NCBI GenBank assembly: GCA_001643675.2
Contig: LSRY02000054.1
Coordinates: 1-64,000, forward strand
DNA from: Monocercomonoides exilis
Taxonomy: Eukaryota; Preaxostyla; Oxymonadida; Polymastigidae
Length of the DNA stretch: 64,000 nt
Direction of reading: 5' to 3'
Shown here: positions 45,898 to 58,066 of the stretch, in pieces
How the letters are laid out: the number at the start of each line of letters is the position of its first letter
Numbering within the stretch: position 1 is the first letter of the stretch
The notes under the pieces: generated by a model
Seen by the model: only the letters and a program-made list of their open reading frames with translations
Told to the model about the DNA's origin: nothing
Databases searched by the model: none
Made by a program: the position numbers and the translations under genes

Positions 45898-47920
45898 ATG
45901 AGAGAAAGCTCTTCCAAGGGTGCTGTAGATGAATGTTTAGGTGTGGATGTGCTTCATTTGCAATATTTTATGTTTTGGAATTGTTTTCTTCAGGCAGCCT
46001 TCCCGATGATATTTTGAAGATGTTTGAGTGTTTATTTATGAAATCTGTTGATGAAACAAGATTTGCCCTTTTTGCGTATGATTGTTGCAAATAGGATCTT
46101 TGGGAAATGCAACTTTTCAACGATTCTTTCGTTGTCTCAGGTGAATCGCCGATTCAATCTCCTCTCAAAAACGGAAGAGTTTGAATATTTTGTTTTTTCA
46201 TTTTTTCAAAGAAAGAATCAACATTTGATGCTTTGTATTGCCTTTTCCCACTGGTTGTACAGATGTGCGAAAATCAAGTGTCAAGCGATAATTCCCTTCA
46301 TGCACAAGATTTGCCTTCTGCCAGATTGTGCGTTTCAATATATTTATTTTTTTAACCCTCGTTCGGAAGAAGACTGGAAAGAGAGCTACAAATACGGGGT
46401 GAGCGCAAAGGGATGGAAGGAGACATTGCAGTTTGTGTTCTGAAGCATTTGAGCATTTTTTATTCTTTGACTGGTTGTTTGTCTTTAATTTATGTGTTTT
46501 GTGTGAACATTCTCTGTTGCATTTAGAATGTACAAAGAGCTGGTACACATACGCGATTTTCCGCGAATCTCTGAGGAGAATAGGAAAAGATTGATGAAAA
46601 AGGCGCAAAAAATTACAATTTTCTCAATTTTGCGATTACTGTTAGAAATTTTGATCGTACTTGGATTACTCAGTTTCTTGAGGAACAGTGAAATTGCTTT
46701 TCGAGCGAGAGCGAACGGGGAAGCTGCAAAAAAGTCATTCGCAGACACTTTGACATTTTCAACACTTCTGATTGGATCGTATTGTTTTGTAGATTATTTC
46801 ATTTCGTGTGCGAAAAAGTGCGAATATTCAAACAAATGGTGGTATATTGCCAACGGAATTATTCTTTTGACTGTGATGTATTTCGACTATTTTTGGAAGC
46901 ACATTCCGAAATTTCTGTTCATATGGCCATATTTTGGACTTGCTGCTTTGATATTTGCAGCAATATTGGTGAGTGAATATGAGCAGGCAGCTTCATTTTC
47001 AAAATACCTGTATTTGCTGTTGGATGTCATTTCAGCTGGTTTCATGCTGATGTTTTTTGTGATTGCTTCGCTGAAAGCAGACGGTTTGATCTGGTTGATG
47101 AATTTGAAATTTTTGAAAATTAATCTTTTCTTTTTCTTTCTTTGTTGTCAAATTCATTTCATGATGTTAAACAGCGCACATTTATCGAGTTTTAGTGAGC
47201 CTGACATCGTTCAAGTGGAGAACTATATTTTCTTTATCAATTTGGAGCGCATTGATTCTCTTTGCCCGTTTCTTTGCAATGGGATGTACTGGAAGAAGGT
47301 TTAATGAAAAACTGAATTCTTTTGACGAAGGACTTATATTAATTGGAGTGGCAGTCTTCTGCGTAGTTGTGCTTCCGTTTCTGATTCTTGTCCCGCTGAA
47401 GTTGGATGGCTCAATCAAGCTGCATTTTGGCTTTTGCATTGCTTCTTTGATTGTTCCTTTTGCTGCTGTTGAGATTTGTTTGACTTTTTATGGAAATAAG
47501 CGCGGGCATTTGGAGTTGAGATATGCGTGGATGCACGAAGAGGGTGTTAGCAAGCATTGTTTTGCGGTTCAGAAGTTTGAGTGGCTGAGGATGAAACTTG
47601 GATTGAGCGAGCTTTCAAAGGGGGAGGCGGTTGTTGGATTTGGCGAGTTCCACAAAAGGCTTGATTGGATACCAGAGGAAGACATTGGGAGCGCAAAGAG
47701 AGACACATCACGATTTCGGCTGAGCAAGTCAGACACCGAAGAAGCATTGAAAATGCGAAGGGATTATTATGCAAGGTTCGAAGGCTCGGATTGCAAATGG
47801 TGGGAAAGCTTTGTTGGCAAAGCTGGATGCTTTGCATTCAATCTCTTCAAAATCGTGGAATCTGCGCTTTTCAGGTGTTCGCTTGCTTTGTTTGTTGTTG
47901 CAGTTTATTTGATTCTGTGA
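45898..47920 (+). CDS. F-box-like multi-pass membrane protein
   Basis: Exon 1 45898-45940 (MRESSSKGAVDECLG) joins exon 2 across a 53-nt intron (45941-45993, GTGTGG...TTCAG). A second intron is 46431-46526 (96 nt, GTTTGT...TTTAG, phase 2). Exon 2 begins SLPDDILKMFECLF and continues ILSLSQVNRRFNLLS, the spacing of an F-box. About ten hydrophobic helices follow (for example LLLEILIVLGLLSF, FGLAALIFAAILV, IFSLSIWSALILFARFF, VAVFCVVVLPFLILV), with a hydrophilic loop before the last (ALFRCSLALFVVAVYLIL). Two single-base frame changes, +1 near 46060 and +1 near 47190, interrupt an otherwise continuous protein. The function is unknown; an F-box on a membrane protein would suggest ubiquitin-ligase recruitment, which is inference. 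Confidence 0.65.
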
Positions 47921-48749
47921 AATTTCCTTGTTCAGATATTAAGAGTTTTTTCTTTCCTTTTGTTATTTCATTGAGACAAAGAGTTTTTCTTTTCATTTAA
48001 AGCAAATTTTGTTTTCAGTTTTCAATCATCAATTTTTATTTTCTTTTTCAGTTCAACTTTGCTTGTTTTGAGATTGCATTTTTTTCTTTTTTGAACACTG
48101 TATCTCCGAAAATCGCAAAATAATCTTTCGAAAGAAGGTCAAGTTTGAGAATAATTTAATTATTTTATTTTTTTTGATTTTTTCATTCATTCCAATCAAA
48201 AATGCCAGTTCAAAAATATCCGTTTGAGATACAAAGTTTCAATTATTTATGATAGAGTTTTGCGACAAGTATTTATCAATGTTGCAAGAGATGTCCAGAG
48301 CATCAAACAAACGATTGATATTTCAACTGAATGAAAAATGTGTATTTTGAAAAGCACATAATGAAATCGATAAAACTGACAATAAAATTGCTCATCTTTG
48401 GATAAAATCATTATTCATATTCATTGAAGCTTTCTTTTCATGAAATATCGCTCGCTTTTCTTTTTCTTCTTATTTCTGTGCAACTTCTGAATACGTTCTG
48501 CTTCATCCTTTCTTTCTGCACAATAACAGCGAACTTTCATAGATGACCCATATTTAATCATTGAATGAAGATATGATGTTTGTTTCTTCAATAATGCTGC
48601 CAGAAGTCGTAGTGGGGAATCCAAAAAAGATTCTTGTGGTCGAGGCAGCTCGGCAGTTGTATCTTCGCTCAGCGTCTTTAGTAATCTTTGTCTGCTTCTC
48701 CATTCCTGAGGTTGAGAAGCGAAGAGAAGAAGGCAACAGTGGATGAGTA
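47921..48749. other. Intergenic DNA
   Basis: AT-rich with no supported gene up to about 48700. The final 50 bases (GAGAAGAAGGCAACAG) already resemble the coiled-coil family copy near 60700. Confidence 0.45.
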
Positions 48750-49775
48750 GTTATCACTTTCTTCATCATCAGCTCCTACGATTGACCCTTCGGATGCATC
48801 GGAGGTGACGGCTTCATACACGTCTGAAGCAACTATGCACAACAACGAGAGGCGGCTGGGGAGTATGTTAATCAAAAGAAGTCGTTTCTGAGGGAGCAAC
48901 AGACGCTGCGGGGATATGTTGTGTCGCGGTGAGCGGTGCAGCATGGAGGTGTTGTGTGTGCATACGATGTGGCGCTTTCGGCGATGCTTTCGGTTCCGCT
49001 GGTGGCACCGCTTTCGTCGCTTGCAGCGTCGGTGGGCACGAAGTCGGGGAGCAAGCGGATCTTTGTAGCGCCAGACGTGAATGCTTTCCCGTCGATCTAC
49101 GATCTGTTTGACCCGTCGCTGCTGCCGTCGGCGATAGCGCGGCTGGTGTCGCGATCGTCGCAGTCGAGGCATGTGGTGGTGAAGTTGAAAGATGAAGTAA
49201 TTTGGCGAGGGATTGCAGTGTGTGAAGTGGGAGAGATTGTGGAGAAAGGGTTGGATGCTGCGGGGCTGAGGATGGAGGATGTGGTTCTGTCGCCAGCAGC
49301 GATTGAGCTGGCGGTGCTGAAGGAGCGAGAAGAGGCAGAGGAAGGAAAAAGGGGAGGCAAAGAGGGAGAAGAAAAGGGAGAAGAAAGGGGAAAAGAAAAG
49401 GGAGAAGAAGACGAAGGGAGAGATGGAGGTGATGGGAATGAGGAGAAAGGCGGGTATCCGACAGTGCACAGAGAGTACGTGGGGAAAATCAAAGAGAACC
49501 AGGGGAAGCTGGAAGAAGCAATGGCGCAGCTGGTTGTGGAGGCGCTTGGGCTGAGTCAGCTGAGGTCTGTGAAGGTGAAGACACATAAAGAGGCAGACAA
49601 GCGGTATTCAGTGGAATCCAAAATGTGCAGTTCTTCTCCATCTGATGGCATTCAGCAGGAGAGCAGGAAAGCAGAAAAAGAGACAGTAGACGGTTCTTTG
49701 GGCATAACTTCAGATGGAAGCGCAGAGGGTGTGGGAAAAGATAAGGAACATCTTAAAAGGTTTGGCAATGAATGA
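48750..49775 (+). pseudogene. Coiled-coil family, copy 1, with breaks
   Basis: It starts with SSSAPTIDPSDASEV (homologous to SSSAPAVDPSDESSM at 60738), changes frame, meets a TGA near 48930, and is then open to 49775. Features are SLAASVGTKSGSKRIFVAPD, FPSIYDLFDPSLLPSAIA, RHVVVKLKDEVIWRGIAV and LRMEDVVLSPAAIELAVLKE, then a Gly/Glu/Lys-rich charged tract and a short coil (KIKENQGKLEEAMAQLV). The DNA is GC-rich like the giant gene at 9217. The open part could be a live gene if the upstream breaks are errors. I do not recognise the family beyond the paralogue at 60492. Confidence 0.5.
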
Positions 49776-51807
49776 GGTATAAGGCGGCCCATCGTTGAAG
49801 CTGATGGAGATAGATGATTTTTAATCGCAGAAGAAGAAGTTTGATTTGAATGCACGTCTTCACATCTTTTCTGTTTTCTTTTCACATTATTTATATTATT
49901 GCCACGTTCTATATCGAATTATTCCTTTTCCTTCATCCGCACATTTTCCTCATCAGAGACAACATTCCTGTATTTCTCTGTATTTCTCCGAAATGTCTTC
50001 CTCTTCCCCTTCCCCTTCCTCTTCCCCTTCCTCTTCCTCTCCTTTTTCTTTCGTTGTCATTCGTCTCCTTCCTTCACAGTTCCGCCATTGCAACTAATGT
50101 CTCCCTTGTCCTCCATCTGATCGAAGCATTCTTTTGCTTTTCTTGCATCTCCGCTGCTGTCTCCCACCAACAAACAATTGAATTCCCCGTCTCATTGCAT
50201 TAGCTACCACGCGCTGTGGAAGCTCCCTCACATTAAAAAAATGCCACTGCTTCAATAATCACTGCAACACGCCAAGAAAATGAATGAATGCGTGATGCTT
50301 CATTCTTCTTGTTGGCACACCAGCAGCACAGTGATCTCAATCAGCGCTAGAAAATATGATCGATTGAAAGCAACATCGATGAAATTCTCCATTTTTAAAA
50401 AACCATTTCTGATAGAAGCAACAACGCAAGATAGACACAGGCCAACATCATAACAATCAGAAATAAATATTTAAAACAGTCTTCAGAGAAATTGTCCTCT
50501 CTCGATGTTCGTCTGAGAAAACATGGCCGTCTTGTCTAACTTTTGCAAATACTTCAGCACACTCAAAACGAAGCAACAAAGACCCCACAAATCAACTCTG
50601 CATCGATGCCACGCAAATGGAACATTACAATAAAATCTCTGGATGGCTGAGCTTGAAGAGGCTGATCAAAAATATTCTGTATTTTTCTGTTGTTGCCTGT
50701 GGCGTCGAAGAAAGCAAACTTCGAATGATAATCGCCTTGCTTGCTCAAAATGGCTGTCCCTTCGAAAAATGAAATCCAAAAGCGATTGGCCTGAATGTTG
50801 TTCGACCGCCAACAAATATTTGATAATTGGATGTCTCGTAGTTGGCGTTTCTCCACTTTTTTGGAGCATAAGCGGAATCAGAAATAGAATTTCATCGCTT
50901 TCCATATCTGCCCAGCGCAGTCCGAGAAACAGGAAAACCTTACTAATAAAACCGATATTTTGGGGTTCTCCTTTTTTCGTTGAATTATTGCCTTTTTTTG
51001 TGACTAATATCCTTCCCTTGATATTGCCAGTTGTTTTCCTTGTCCAAAAAATACCACAAACTGCTCCACTGCATTAAATTCCAAATTCTATATAATTTTG
51101 TGCAGATTTTGTCCTTCACAGAATTCCATCCATAAATCTTCATTCAATAAAACTTAAGTTAAATTTGTTTTCACCTCTTGCACCAAATAAAAATTATGAA
51201 AATAATAGCCCTGCATAACTTCATTTATTTCCCAATTGCTATACAACAATCTGCTCCATTCTCATCGTGTTGCTCTCCAAAACGGAGATTGGTCATTTCA
51301 ACAATAATTCGGATTCCTGCACTTTGGAGAGGATACAGACGGAATATCTTCACAATCAATTGGACAATAAAATTTACATACACTATGTCTTTTTGTGTAA
51401 TTGATGAAATTGTTGTATTCCCGTTGGCCGTTCAATCTCCTAAAATAATCAGGCAGAATTCCAAAAATATTGCATCTCCACCATTGTCTGTTGTCATCAC
51501 AGGAAATAATATTCATAGTTCTACAGGTAATGTTCACTCTGGAATTCTCATTCAGCCAATTGTTATTCCTGTTCAAACAAAACAAATCGATCAACACATC
51601 CATAACATCAAACAAAAGAAGATTAAATTTATTTTTTCTTCATAAAACATTGCCAAATATATTTGTGTATAGAAATATTGTATGAACTCATAGTTTTTAT
51701 GGTATTTTTGAGTTTTTATTTTTCACTAATTCTTCAATCCAACATTATTCGAATTCAATTTGAATGACGAATATTCGTTGTTTTCTGTTTGCAATATGTT
51801 TCAGAAA
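49776..51807. other. Intergenic stretch with faint coding traces
   Basis: A CTTCCC/CTTCCT pyrimidine tract lies at about 50000-50045. The minus strand at 50563-50856 reads IQNIFDQPLQAQPSRDFIV and MFHLRGIDAELICG in an ordinary-looking composition; it could be a fragment of a kinase-like gene, but no catalytic motif is certain. 51178-51645 is open on both strands without recognisable content. Confidence 0.35.
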
Positions 51808-53246
51808 ATGCAGGAGATGGAGAACTCAATAAAGTTCAATGGTGTCCAATTGTTTATGGAATTTAATTCTTTATGATCCGTTACTTTTCTCATTTTTATT
51901 GTTGAAGAATTGTTTTCTGAACTGGCGCGTAGCACAGAAATTGAACAGAAAAGAATAAACTAAGAGATGAATCTACTAATGGAAGAGATGGATGAAAAAG
52001 AATTTGATTCTGTGGTCACAACAGATCTGTTCAACAGAATGAAACAAATGATTGAAGAAAAGTTATTTCCTTCTGAAAATATGATTATGCTCTTAAAGTG
52101 CATTGGATACAACAAAATGCTGAAATGTCATCGGAATAGAAACTTGTCGCATTCTGAGCTTTGCAATTTTTTTGAGAAAAAGATAAATGAAGAAGAAAAG
52201 AAGGAAAAAGAAGAAAAGAATGAAAAGCTGCTTATGGATCTTTCTGAATGCTTTATTACTTTGGGCTACGCCTTCCCATATGAATTACTTTCAATCTGTG
52301 TCTCTTATCTTCTGAAAGTTGCAATGAAGAAAAAAGAAAGCAAGGAGACACAAAAAGAAGTGGAAATGGCTTTTGTTGCATTGTGCAGTGTTGAATATTA
52401 TGTGTGAAATTTTTCATTTATTTTGTAATATTTTTGAATTTCTATTTCATTTTTTGTAAGGAAGTTGAAAAAGAGATGTATTTGAATGAAATCGAAGATA
52501 TTTTCCAATATCATCAGGAGCATCATAACCTGACACGTCTTGCGTATCAGTGTGCTTGGCAGTTTTTGATGAACAAATTGTTGGCTGACTCAAGTTTGAA
52601 AGGCGCGATTGTGTATGAGTTGCATTTCGCGAGAGAAGCGGCAAGAGAATTGGAAGAGCTGAAGGGAAAAGTGGATTGGAAGAGAAAAGAAGAAGAGAGA
52701 AATGGAGGAAAAGGAGAGAAAGAAGAGCTTGTTTTATTGAGATGGCTCCAAACAGTGTATTCATTCTGCGGATTACAAGAAGTGATGAATGAAGAATACA
52801 TAGTGCTTATTGACAGTGTTGTTCAGTTATTTCGAGCAGCAAAGGATAATCACAAAGAAATTAGCAACATGTGCATTTGTATATTCACCATTGCAGTGGG
52901 TGATAATGCAATTGGAATTGACGCTTTGTTGGAGAATGAAGTTATTGATGTGATTTGTGGGAACATTTGGCAATCAACATTTGAAGAGAAAGTCCCAAAA
53001 GAATGCTTGAGCATGTTAAGTGCAATTTCACATCGATTGAAAGGAAAGGAGGATGATGAAACAGAAGAAGCGAAAAGGAAAATGATGAAAAGGAAAATGA
53101 TTAAAAAGATGGAAGAAGAAGGATTCGAAGACTCCATCTCAAGCTTTCATGGATTCATTTCTCTTTTTAACAAAGAAAATCGTAATGGTTTTTATTTTAA
53201 TATTGAAGATTGTTTAACTTATAATAAAGGAAACGAAGCTCCATGA
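51808..53246 (+). pseudogene. Armadillo-like family gene, copy 3, one in-frame stop
   Basis: Exon 1 51808-51841 (MQEMENSIKFN), intron 51842-51907 (66 nt, GTGTCC...GAAG), exon 2 51908-52401, intron 52402-52460 (59 nt, GTGTGA...TAAG), exon 3 52461-53246. Intron positions and phases match those of 35004-36428. The only defect is TAA at 51961-51963, where the homologue has a Glu codon (EQKRIN*EMN against EQKQMIEEMN); the remainder is clean. It could be a fresh pseudogene, or translation could begin at the ATG at 51967. Sequence is diverged from copy 2 throughout, so this is an old paralogue. Confidence 0.75.
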
Positions 53247-53702
53247 ATTTTGTGACTCTATTGTAATATTTTTATTTACTTTCTTCTTATAATTATTTTG
53301 ACAAATATTTGAGGCTTTCTTTTATAATTTTTTCAATCATTAAATTCACTTCTTCATTTCTTCAAAATTAAACATTGAAGCAAAAGAATAAAAATAAAAA
53401 TAAATATAATTCTATCTTGTTTATCAGAGCTGAACAAAATGAAGAAAAAACAAAAAAAAAAAGAAATTTCAAAGGAAGTTTAAAAAGAAAGAAAGAAACA
53501 ATTCACAAAATATTAATCACAGCCAATTTGTGGAATTGAAAAGCATATGAATGAACAAAAAAAAAAAAAAAAAGGATTTAGAATAATAACCAAAACTTTG
53601 AATCTCAACTTTTTTTCATTTGGGATAACTCTATTTCAAACTCAAAGTTTGAATTTATTACAAATTCTTTGGATGTTTTGTTATGAAAAAGCAAAAATTA
53701 AT
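53247..53702. other. AT-rich intergenic DNA
   Basis: No gene; a poly-A run sits at about 53559-53573. Confidence 0.6.
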
Positions 53703-55359
53703 GATTCGCAATGGAGCGAATCAACAAAAGCAAGGAGCAGGTTTGCTCCTCAATAATGAGTATTGATTACGATTAATGGGTGGTTTAAGATCTAACTTCG
53801 CCAATACTCAAATTCAAAGTAGATCCAAATTGTCCGCAATAAAAATGAAGCAACAGCCTATTACAAAAATACAGAGACGGCGATGGAAAAGATTTAGATC
53901 GAATTCTGAAACTGGTAAGAGAGGAAAATATTATTGTAGAACTTTCCAGGATCTGAGCATGTTAGACATCATTCAGAATATGAGATAGTGCACAACTAAT
54001 AAAGACGAATAGAGAGCCGCGCATAGTGAAAAGACAATACAAGAATAGAAGCCACAAAACAGAAAACTGAAATTATGATATTTGTGAGATATTTATGCAA
54101 AATGAAGATATGTATTTCAATAGATTTTCAAAGAAAATGAAACTACAAAATATTTTGTTCATTTATTAGGAAAATGACCCGTACATGCCACGAGATATAG
54201 GAAAATTTAGAAATCGCAAGATATTTCAAGAATTAAAGAAGATATATGCATATATTGAAGAGAGATTATTATAGAGAAAAAATTTTCTTTTTTTTTTAAA
54301 GATATAATTAATTGTTATGAAGAGAGAATTTATTTATGCAGACTAAAGTGGAAAAAGAGCCGTAGATTGCAGCGAGATAGGGATAAATATAGATTCTACT
54401 ATATTCTGAAAGAAGGTTATAAGGGAAAGGAATAGGGCAGTTCAGCTAAATATGGATAAATGCAGCAACAAAACATACACATATATATTTCACAAGGATA
54501 TTTGTGAAGATCTATTCACATATTGCAGCGATATTTTTATGCAAGGATAATTTTATTACAGTTGAAAAATAATTAATTGAAATGAAGCTGTGTATACTCG
54601 AGAGATAGTTGCAAAGAATCAAACCGCGTTTGACCTCGAGATCAAGAGAAGAGAGAAAGAATTTAAATCCGCGCTTTGCAGCGAGACCAAGAGAGGAGAG
54701 AGAGTAGAGAGAGAAGAGAGAGAAAATGGAAAAGCGATTTAAGTTGAGATAATCATGAAAAGAAAACTCAGTAAATCGATAGACTTTTGCAAAGGAAATA
54801 TAGACAAGCTGTGTTGCGACACAATATCAAACTTAAAAAGTGAAATATCATTAATTTATTATTGGAAAGGACACGATTCATTACAAGAGAAATTATCACA
54901 AATGTGAAACCGCGAAATTTAACGGGACTGAGAGATATAAGAGAGCCGTGTATTGTCGCGAGATTATTATTGAGTGACAAATTGCTTTTGATCGAAAGGG
55001 TTTGAGGGAAGAGAAAGCTGAGTTTGCTGCGAGATAAAAATTGAGAAAGAAATTGAGAGAAATTGTGAATTGATAAAACGATAAGAAACAGTGCATTTTC
55101 GTGAGAAAGGTGCAGATATTGCAACCGCGAAATTTCACAAGAAAATTGAAGAGGTGAAATCCGCGAAAAAAAGAGAGGAGAAGATGGAGCATGAGACTGC
55201 GGAATACAGTAAGAGGCTGATACAGAAAGAAGCCGCAGAGTGCGGCGTAATGAAAATAGAAGAAGACTCCGCATATCTGCTTGGATTGATGCAATGGAGC
55301 AAGATTTCTTTCGAGGAGAAATTCGGAGGAGAAACAAAAACTGGAGTCAACAAGGATTG

Positions 55360-56530
55360 AAGAGTTTCTGGGATGGATTTACAATTTAGAGAAGATGGAA
55401 GTGACGCTCCTAGAGAGGAAGAGAGTGCTGCTTCTGGAGGTTATGCGAACCTGGATAGTGAATGAAATGAGGAGGAAGAGTCTAAAGACAAGAGATCTGG
55501 AAGCACTCCTTGGGAGGCTGAACTTCGTGAGACTGCACAACCCACCAGCGAGCTTGTGGATGAAGCGCATGTAATACGTGCTGAGGCAGGCAATAGCCAG
55601 CGAGGGCTGGAAGGGAACGGTTATAGTCAACTCAATGTTGTTGGGAGAATTTACACATTGGAGAAAGACTCTGCAAGAAAACAGACAAAGGAGTCTGAAG
55701 GGAAGGAGTAGTTCAGAAGAACTTACAATGGACGCGTCAGAGCTGGGATGGGGTGCAGTGTTAACAATGCCGAGGGAGAACAAAGAGGAGAAGATATATG
55801 TCCACTGAAGATGGACCACCCCAGGAGAGTGCGTTAGCGATAAACGAGAAGGAGTCCAGAGCAGTGTTGAGGACACTAGAGAGAAAGGGCGCATAACTGC
55901 AACAACAGAAGGAAGATCATATTCGTCTGAAGACAGACAACATGTCCACAAAATTTGCAATACAGAAGAAGAGGGGAGCGCCATCGCTCATTCCAACACT
56001 GAGGGCATTGGAGAAGAAACTGAACAGCTTGGACATTACGAAACAAACGGAACATCTCCCGGGAGAACAGAACACGGAAGCAGATGCACTCAGCCGGATG
56101 GCGAGAAAGTCGTAGAGATATTACAAACAATCGCACCGAGAACACTTGATACAATTTCAGAACCGATTGCACCAGTGCCCTGCTGAAGTACTTGGAGACT
56201 ATCCTCTCTGAGAGGGAGGAGAGAGAGAGAAACGCAAGAAAACGAGATAGTGCTAGTCCACACGTTCCTGAGAAACATTGGACGGGTGCTGAAAGAGAAG
56301 ATGAAGGAGGCCTGGAGGGAACTGACGATTCTGATTCTGCCAGCCTGGCGGGGGCAGACCTGGACTCCGCTGCTGCAGTCAGGGCATTTGATAAAGACCC
56401 TGGGGACCTATCAAGAGTGCATGATAACGGGAGCGAAGATGAGAAGGGAAGGCTGGAAACTACCCCCAGGAGAGGTGATATACATCACACTGGAGAGGAA
56501 AATATCCAAGGAAGGGACCTCTTCTTAACA
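55360..56530 (+). pseudogene. RT-RNase H remnant of DIRS-like family 2
   Basis: FLGWIYNLEKMEVTLLERKR aligns with the RT end FLGFEWNTTSFDVCLSKERR of the first element. Next come LEALLGRLNFVRLHNPPASL, then RNase H: EELTMDASELGWGAVLTMP, INEKESRAVLRTLE, RLKTDNMSTKFAI and NTEADALSRMARK. The catalytic carboxylates are still readable. The tail (EAWRELTILILPAWRGQTWT) matches the DIRS-pol C-terminus. The YxDD part of RT was not found upstream. Confidence 0.75.
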
Positions 56531-56599
56531 TGGGGATAAGACATTGGAGTGAAGGATATATAAGCAGCAATACTTAGAAATAAAAAGAGCGAAAGAGAT

Positions 56600-57420
56600 A
56601 CGTGGAGAGCGCTGCGAAGATTCAAGCAATTGCTTGATAGAGAAAGTGTGGATGATTCTAACTCCCTCACAACCAAAGATACCGGGTGTATAATGGCACA
56701 ATTTTTTGAAACTCTATCCAATACAAATGTTTCAAGTGGAGAGAAAAAAAAAACTGAAAGAAGAGCAATCGAGTCTATTAACCTTTTCAGAGAAATTGAG
56801 AAAAATGGAGATAAGCCGAGAAGGGGCAAGCAATATAAAACGATGGGGGATTTAACAATTATTTCAAAAGGGGAAGAAACCACATATAACTCAACAGACA
56901 CACAAGCACTCCAGAGTAGAGCCCTCATCCTCACTGAAATTTTGTCACTACAGAGCCAGCTGAGCTGGAGAGATTAACAAGGGAGTGTTCTATATTGAAA
57001 GAAGATACAGTATAAAAAGAAGTGCAGATAAAGATAACATTAAGGAAGACTATAAAAATCGATATTAACAAACATTCAAATGCACTCACAGATGCAGAAG
57101 AAACGCTCCAACGTTGGTTTAATTTTACCAGGAAAACTTTAAAGGATGAACATGTGTGGTTGGTATAAGAGAAGGTCTGCCTGCAAGTATGCAGAGAATA
57201 AAAGAAGAGTTAGAAGCTATTCAAAGAAAGCATGAAATACGCGACACTTTGAACACATACTCGATTAGACATATAGTTATAATACTCATATCATGATGAA
57301 AAGTTAAGGATTGGATAGCAAGCAACATGCACGCAAGAGGGGAGCCAGGATCAAGAGTGGACCAATAAATTTAAGACATTTAACTGGTTCAAGATATGCA
57401 ATGGATCCTGTTGACGATCG
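56600..57420 (+). pseudogene. Tyrosine recombinase remnant of DIRS-like family 2
   Basis: GKQYKTMGDLTIISKGEE and an LHRASRAE-like stretch resemble the start of the catalytic domain; RWFNFTRKTLKDEHVWLV and YSIRHIVIT...WIASNMHARGEPGS resemble its C-terminal half. It is read across many stops and frame changes, so the assignment leans on order within the element. Confidence 0.5.
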
Positions 57421-57970
57421 ACTTCTAAGAACCCCCTCATGGAGATGATGAAAAGTTGGATATAATTAGAGAAGGGAAGGATATGAGAATCGAGAAAACA
57501 AATTCAGAGATGAAAGATTGCACTGAAAAGACATCAGAAGCAGGGTGAGAAGAGGATATGAGGAAGGAGAAATCGGTTAAAGAAACGAGATTTATTGCTT
57601 TGAGAAGAGAGAAAGCAATGTGAAAGAACACAATTACAATACAACTTATTCCGATCACTCTGGTGTCGGAGAGCACCCCTCATAATTCCCAGCAGCGTTT
57701 GCGAGCTGACTGGAAGCAAACACACTGCCTCACAGAGAGAGAAGGGCAAAGACCGGAGGAAGCAGGGTGAGAGATATCAAGGTTGGATGATAAAGAATTC
57801 AAGAGAAACGAATACACGGTCGAGCACGCCTCGGAAACACCACAAGAGAGGGAGAGTGTAGAGCGGGAGTGCTGCACCATCACCTGCACGCTCTCAACTC
57901 ATCCGTCGCACTTGATCGTGCAAGGAAGGCGGTTTTTAATCACGTATACTGAAATTGGAGGGATTTTGAG

Positions 57971-58066
57971 ACTCATTATTGAGGAGCAAACCTGCTCCTT
58001 GCGTTTGTTGATTCGCTCAATTGCGAATTGATAGAACGCAGTGAGACAGGCTTGCTCCGAGATAAT
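57971..58066. repeat. Internal complementary region of DIRS-like family 2
   Basis: ACTCATTATTGAGGAGCAAA ... TTGCGAAT is the complement of the element's left end (53704-53763). It is followed at once by AACGCAGTGAGACAG ... CTCCGAGATAAT, the complement of the right end (58687-58716). The switch point near 58028 marks the circle junction. Confidence 0.82.

Noticed and set aside
51178-51645. Overlapping ORFs on both strands
   Set aside because: Neither shows recognisable motifs, and both lack a shared pattern with families in the window.
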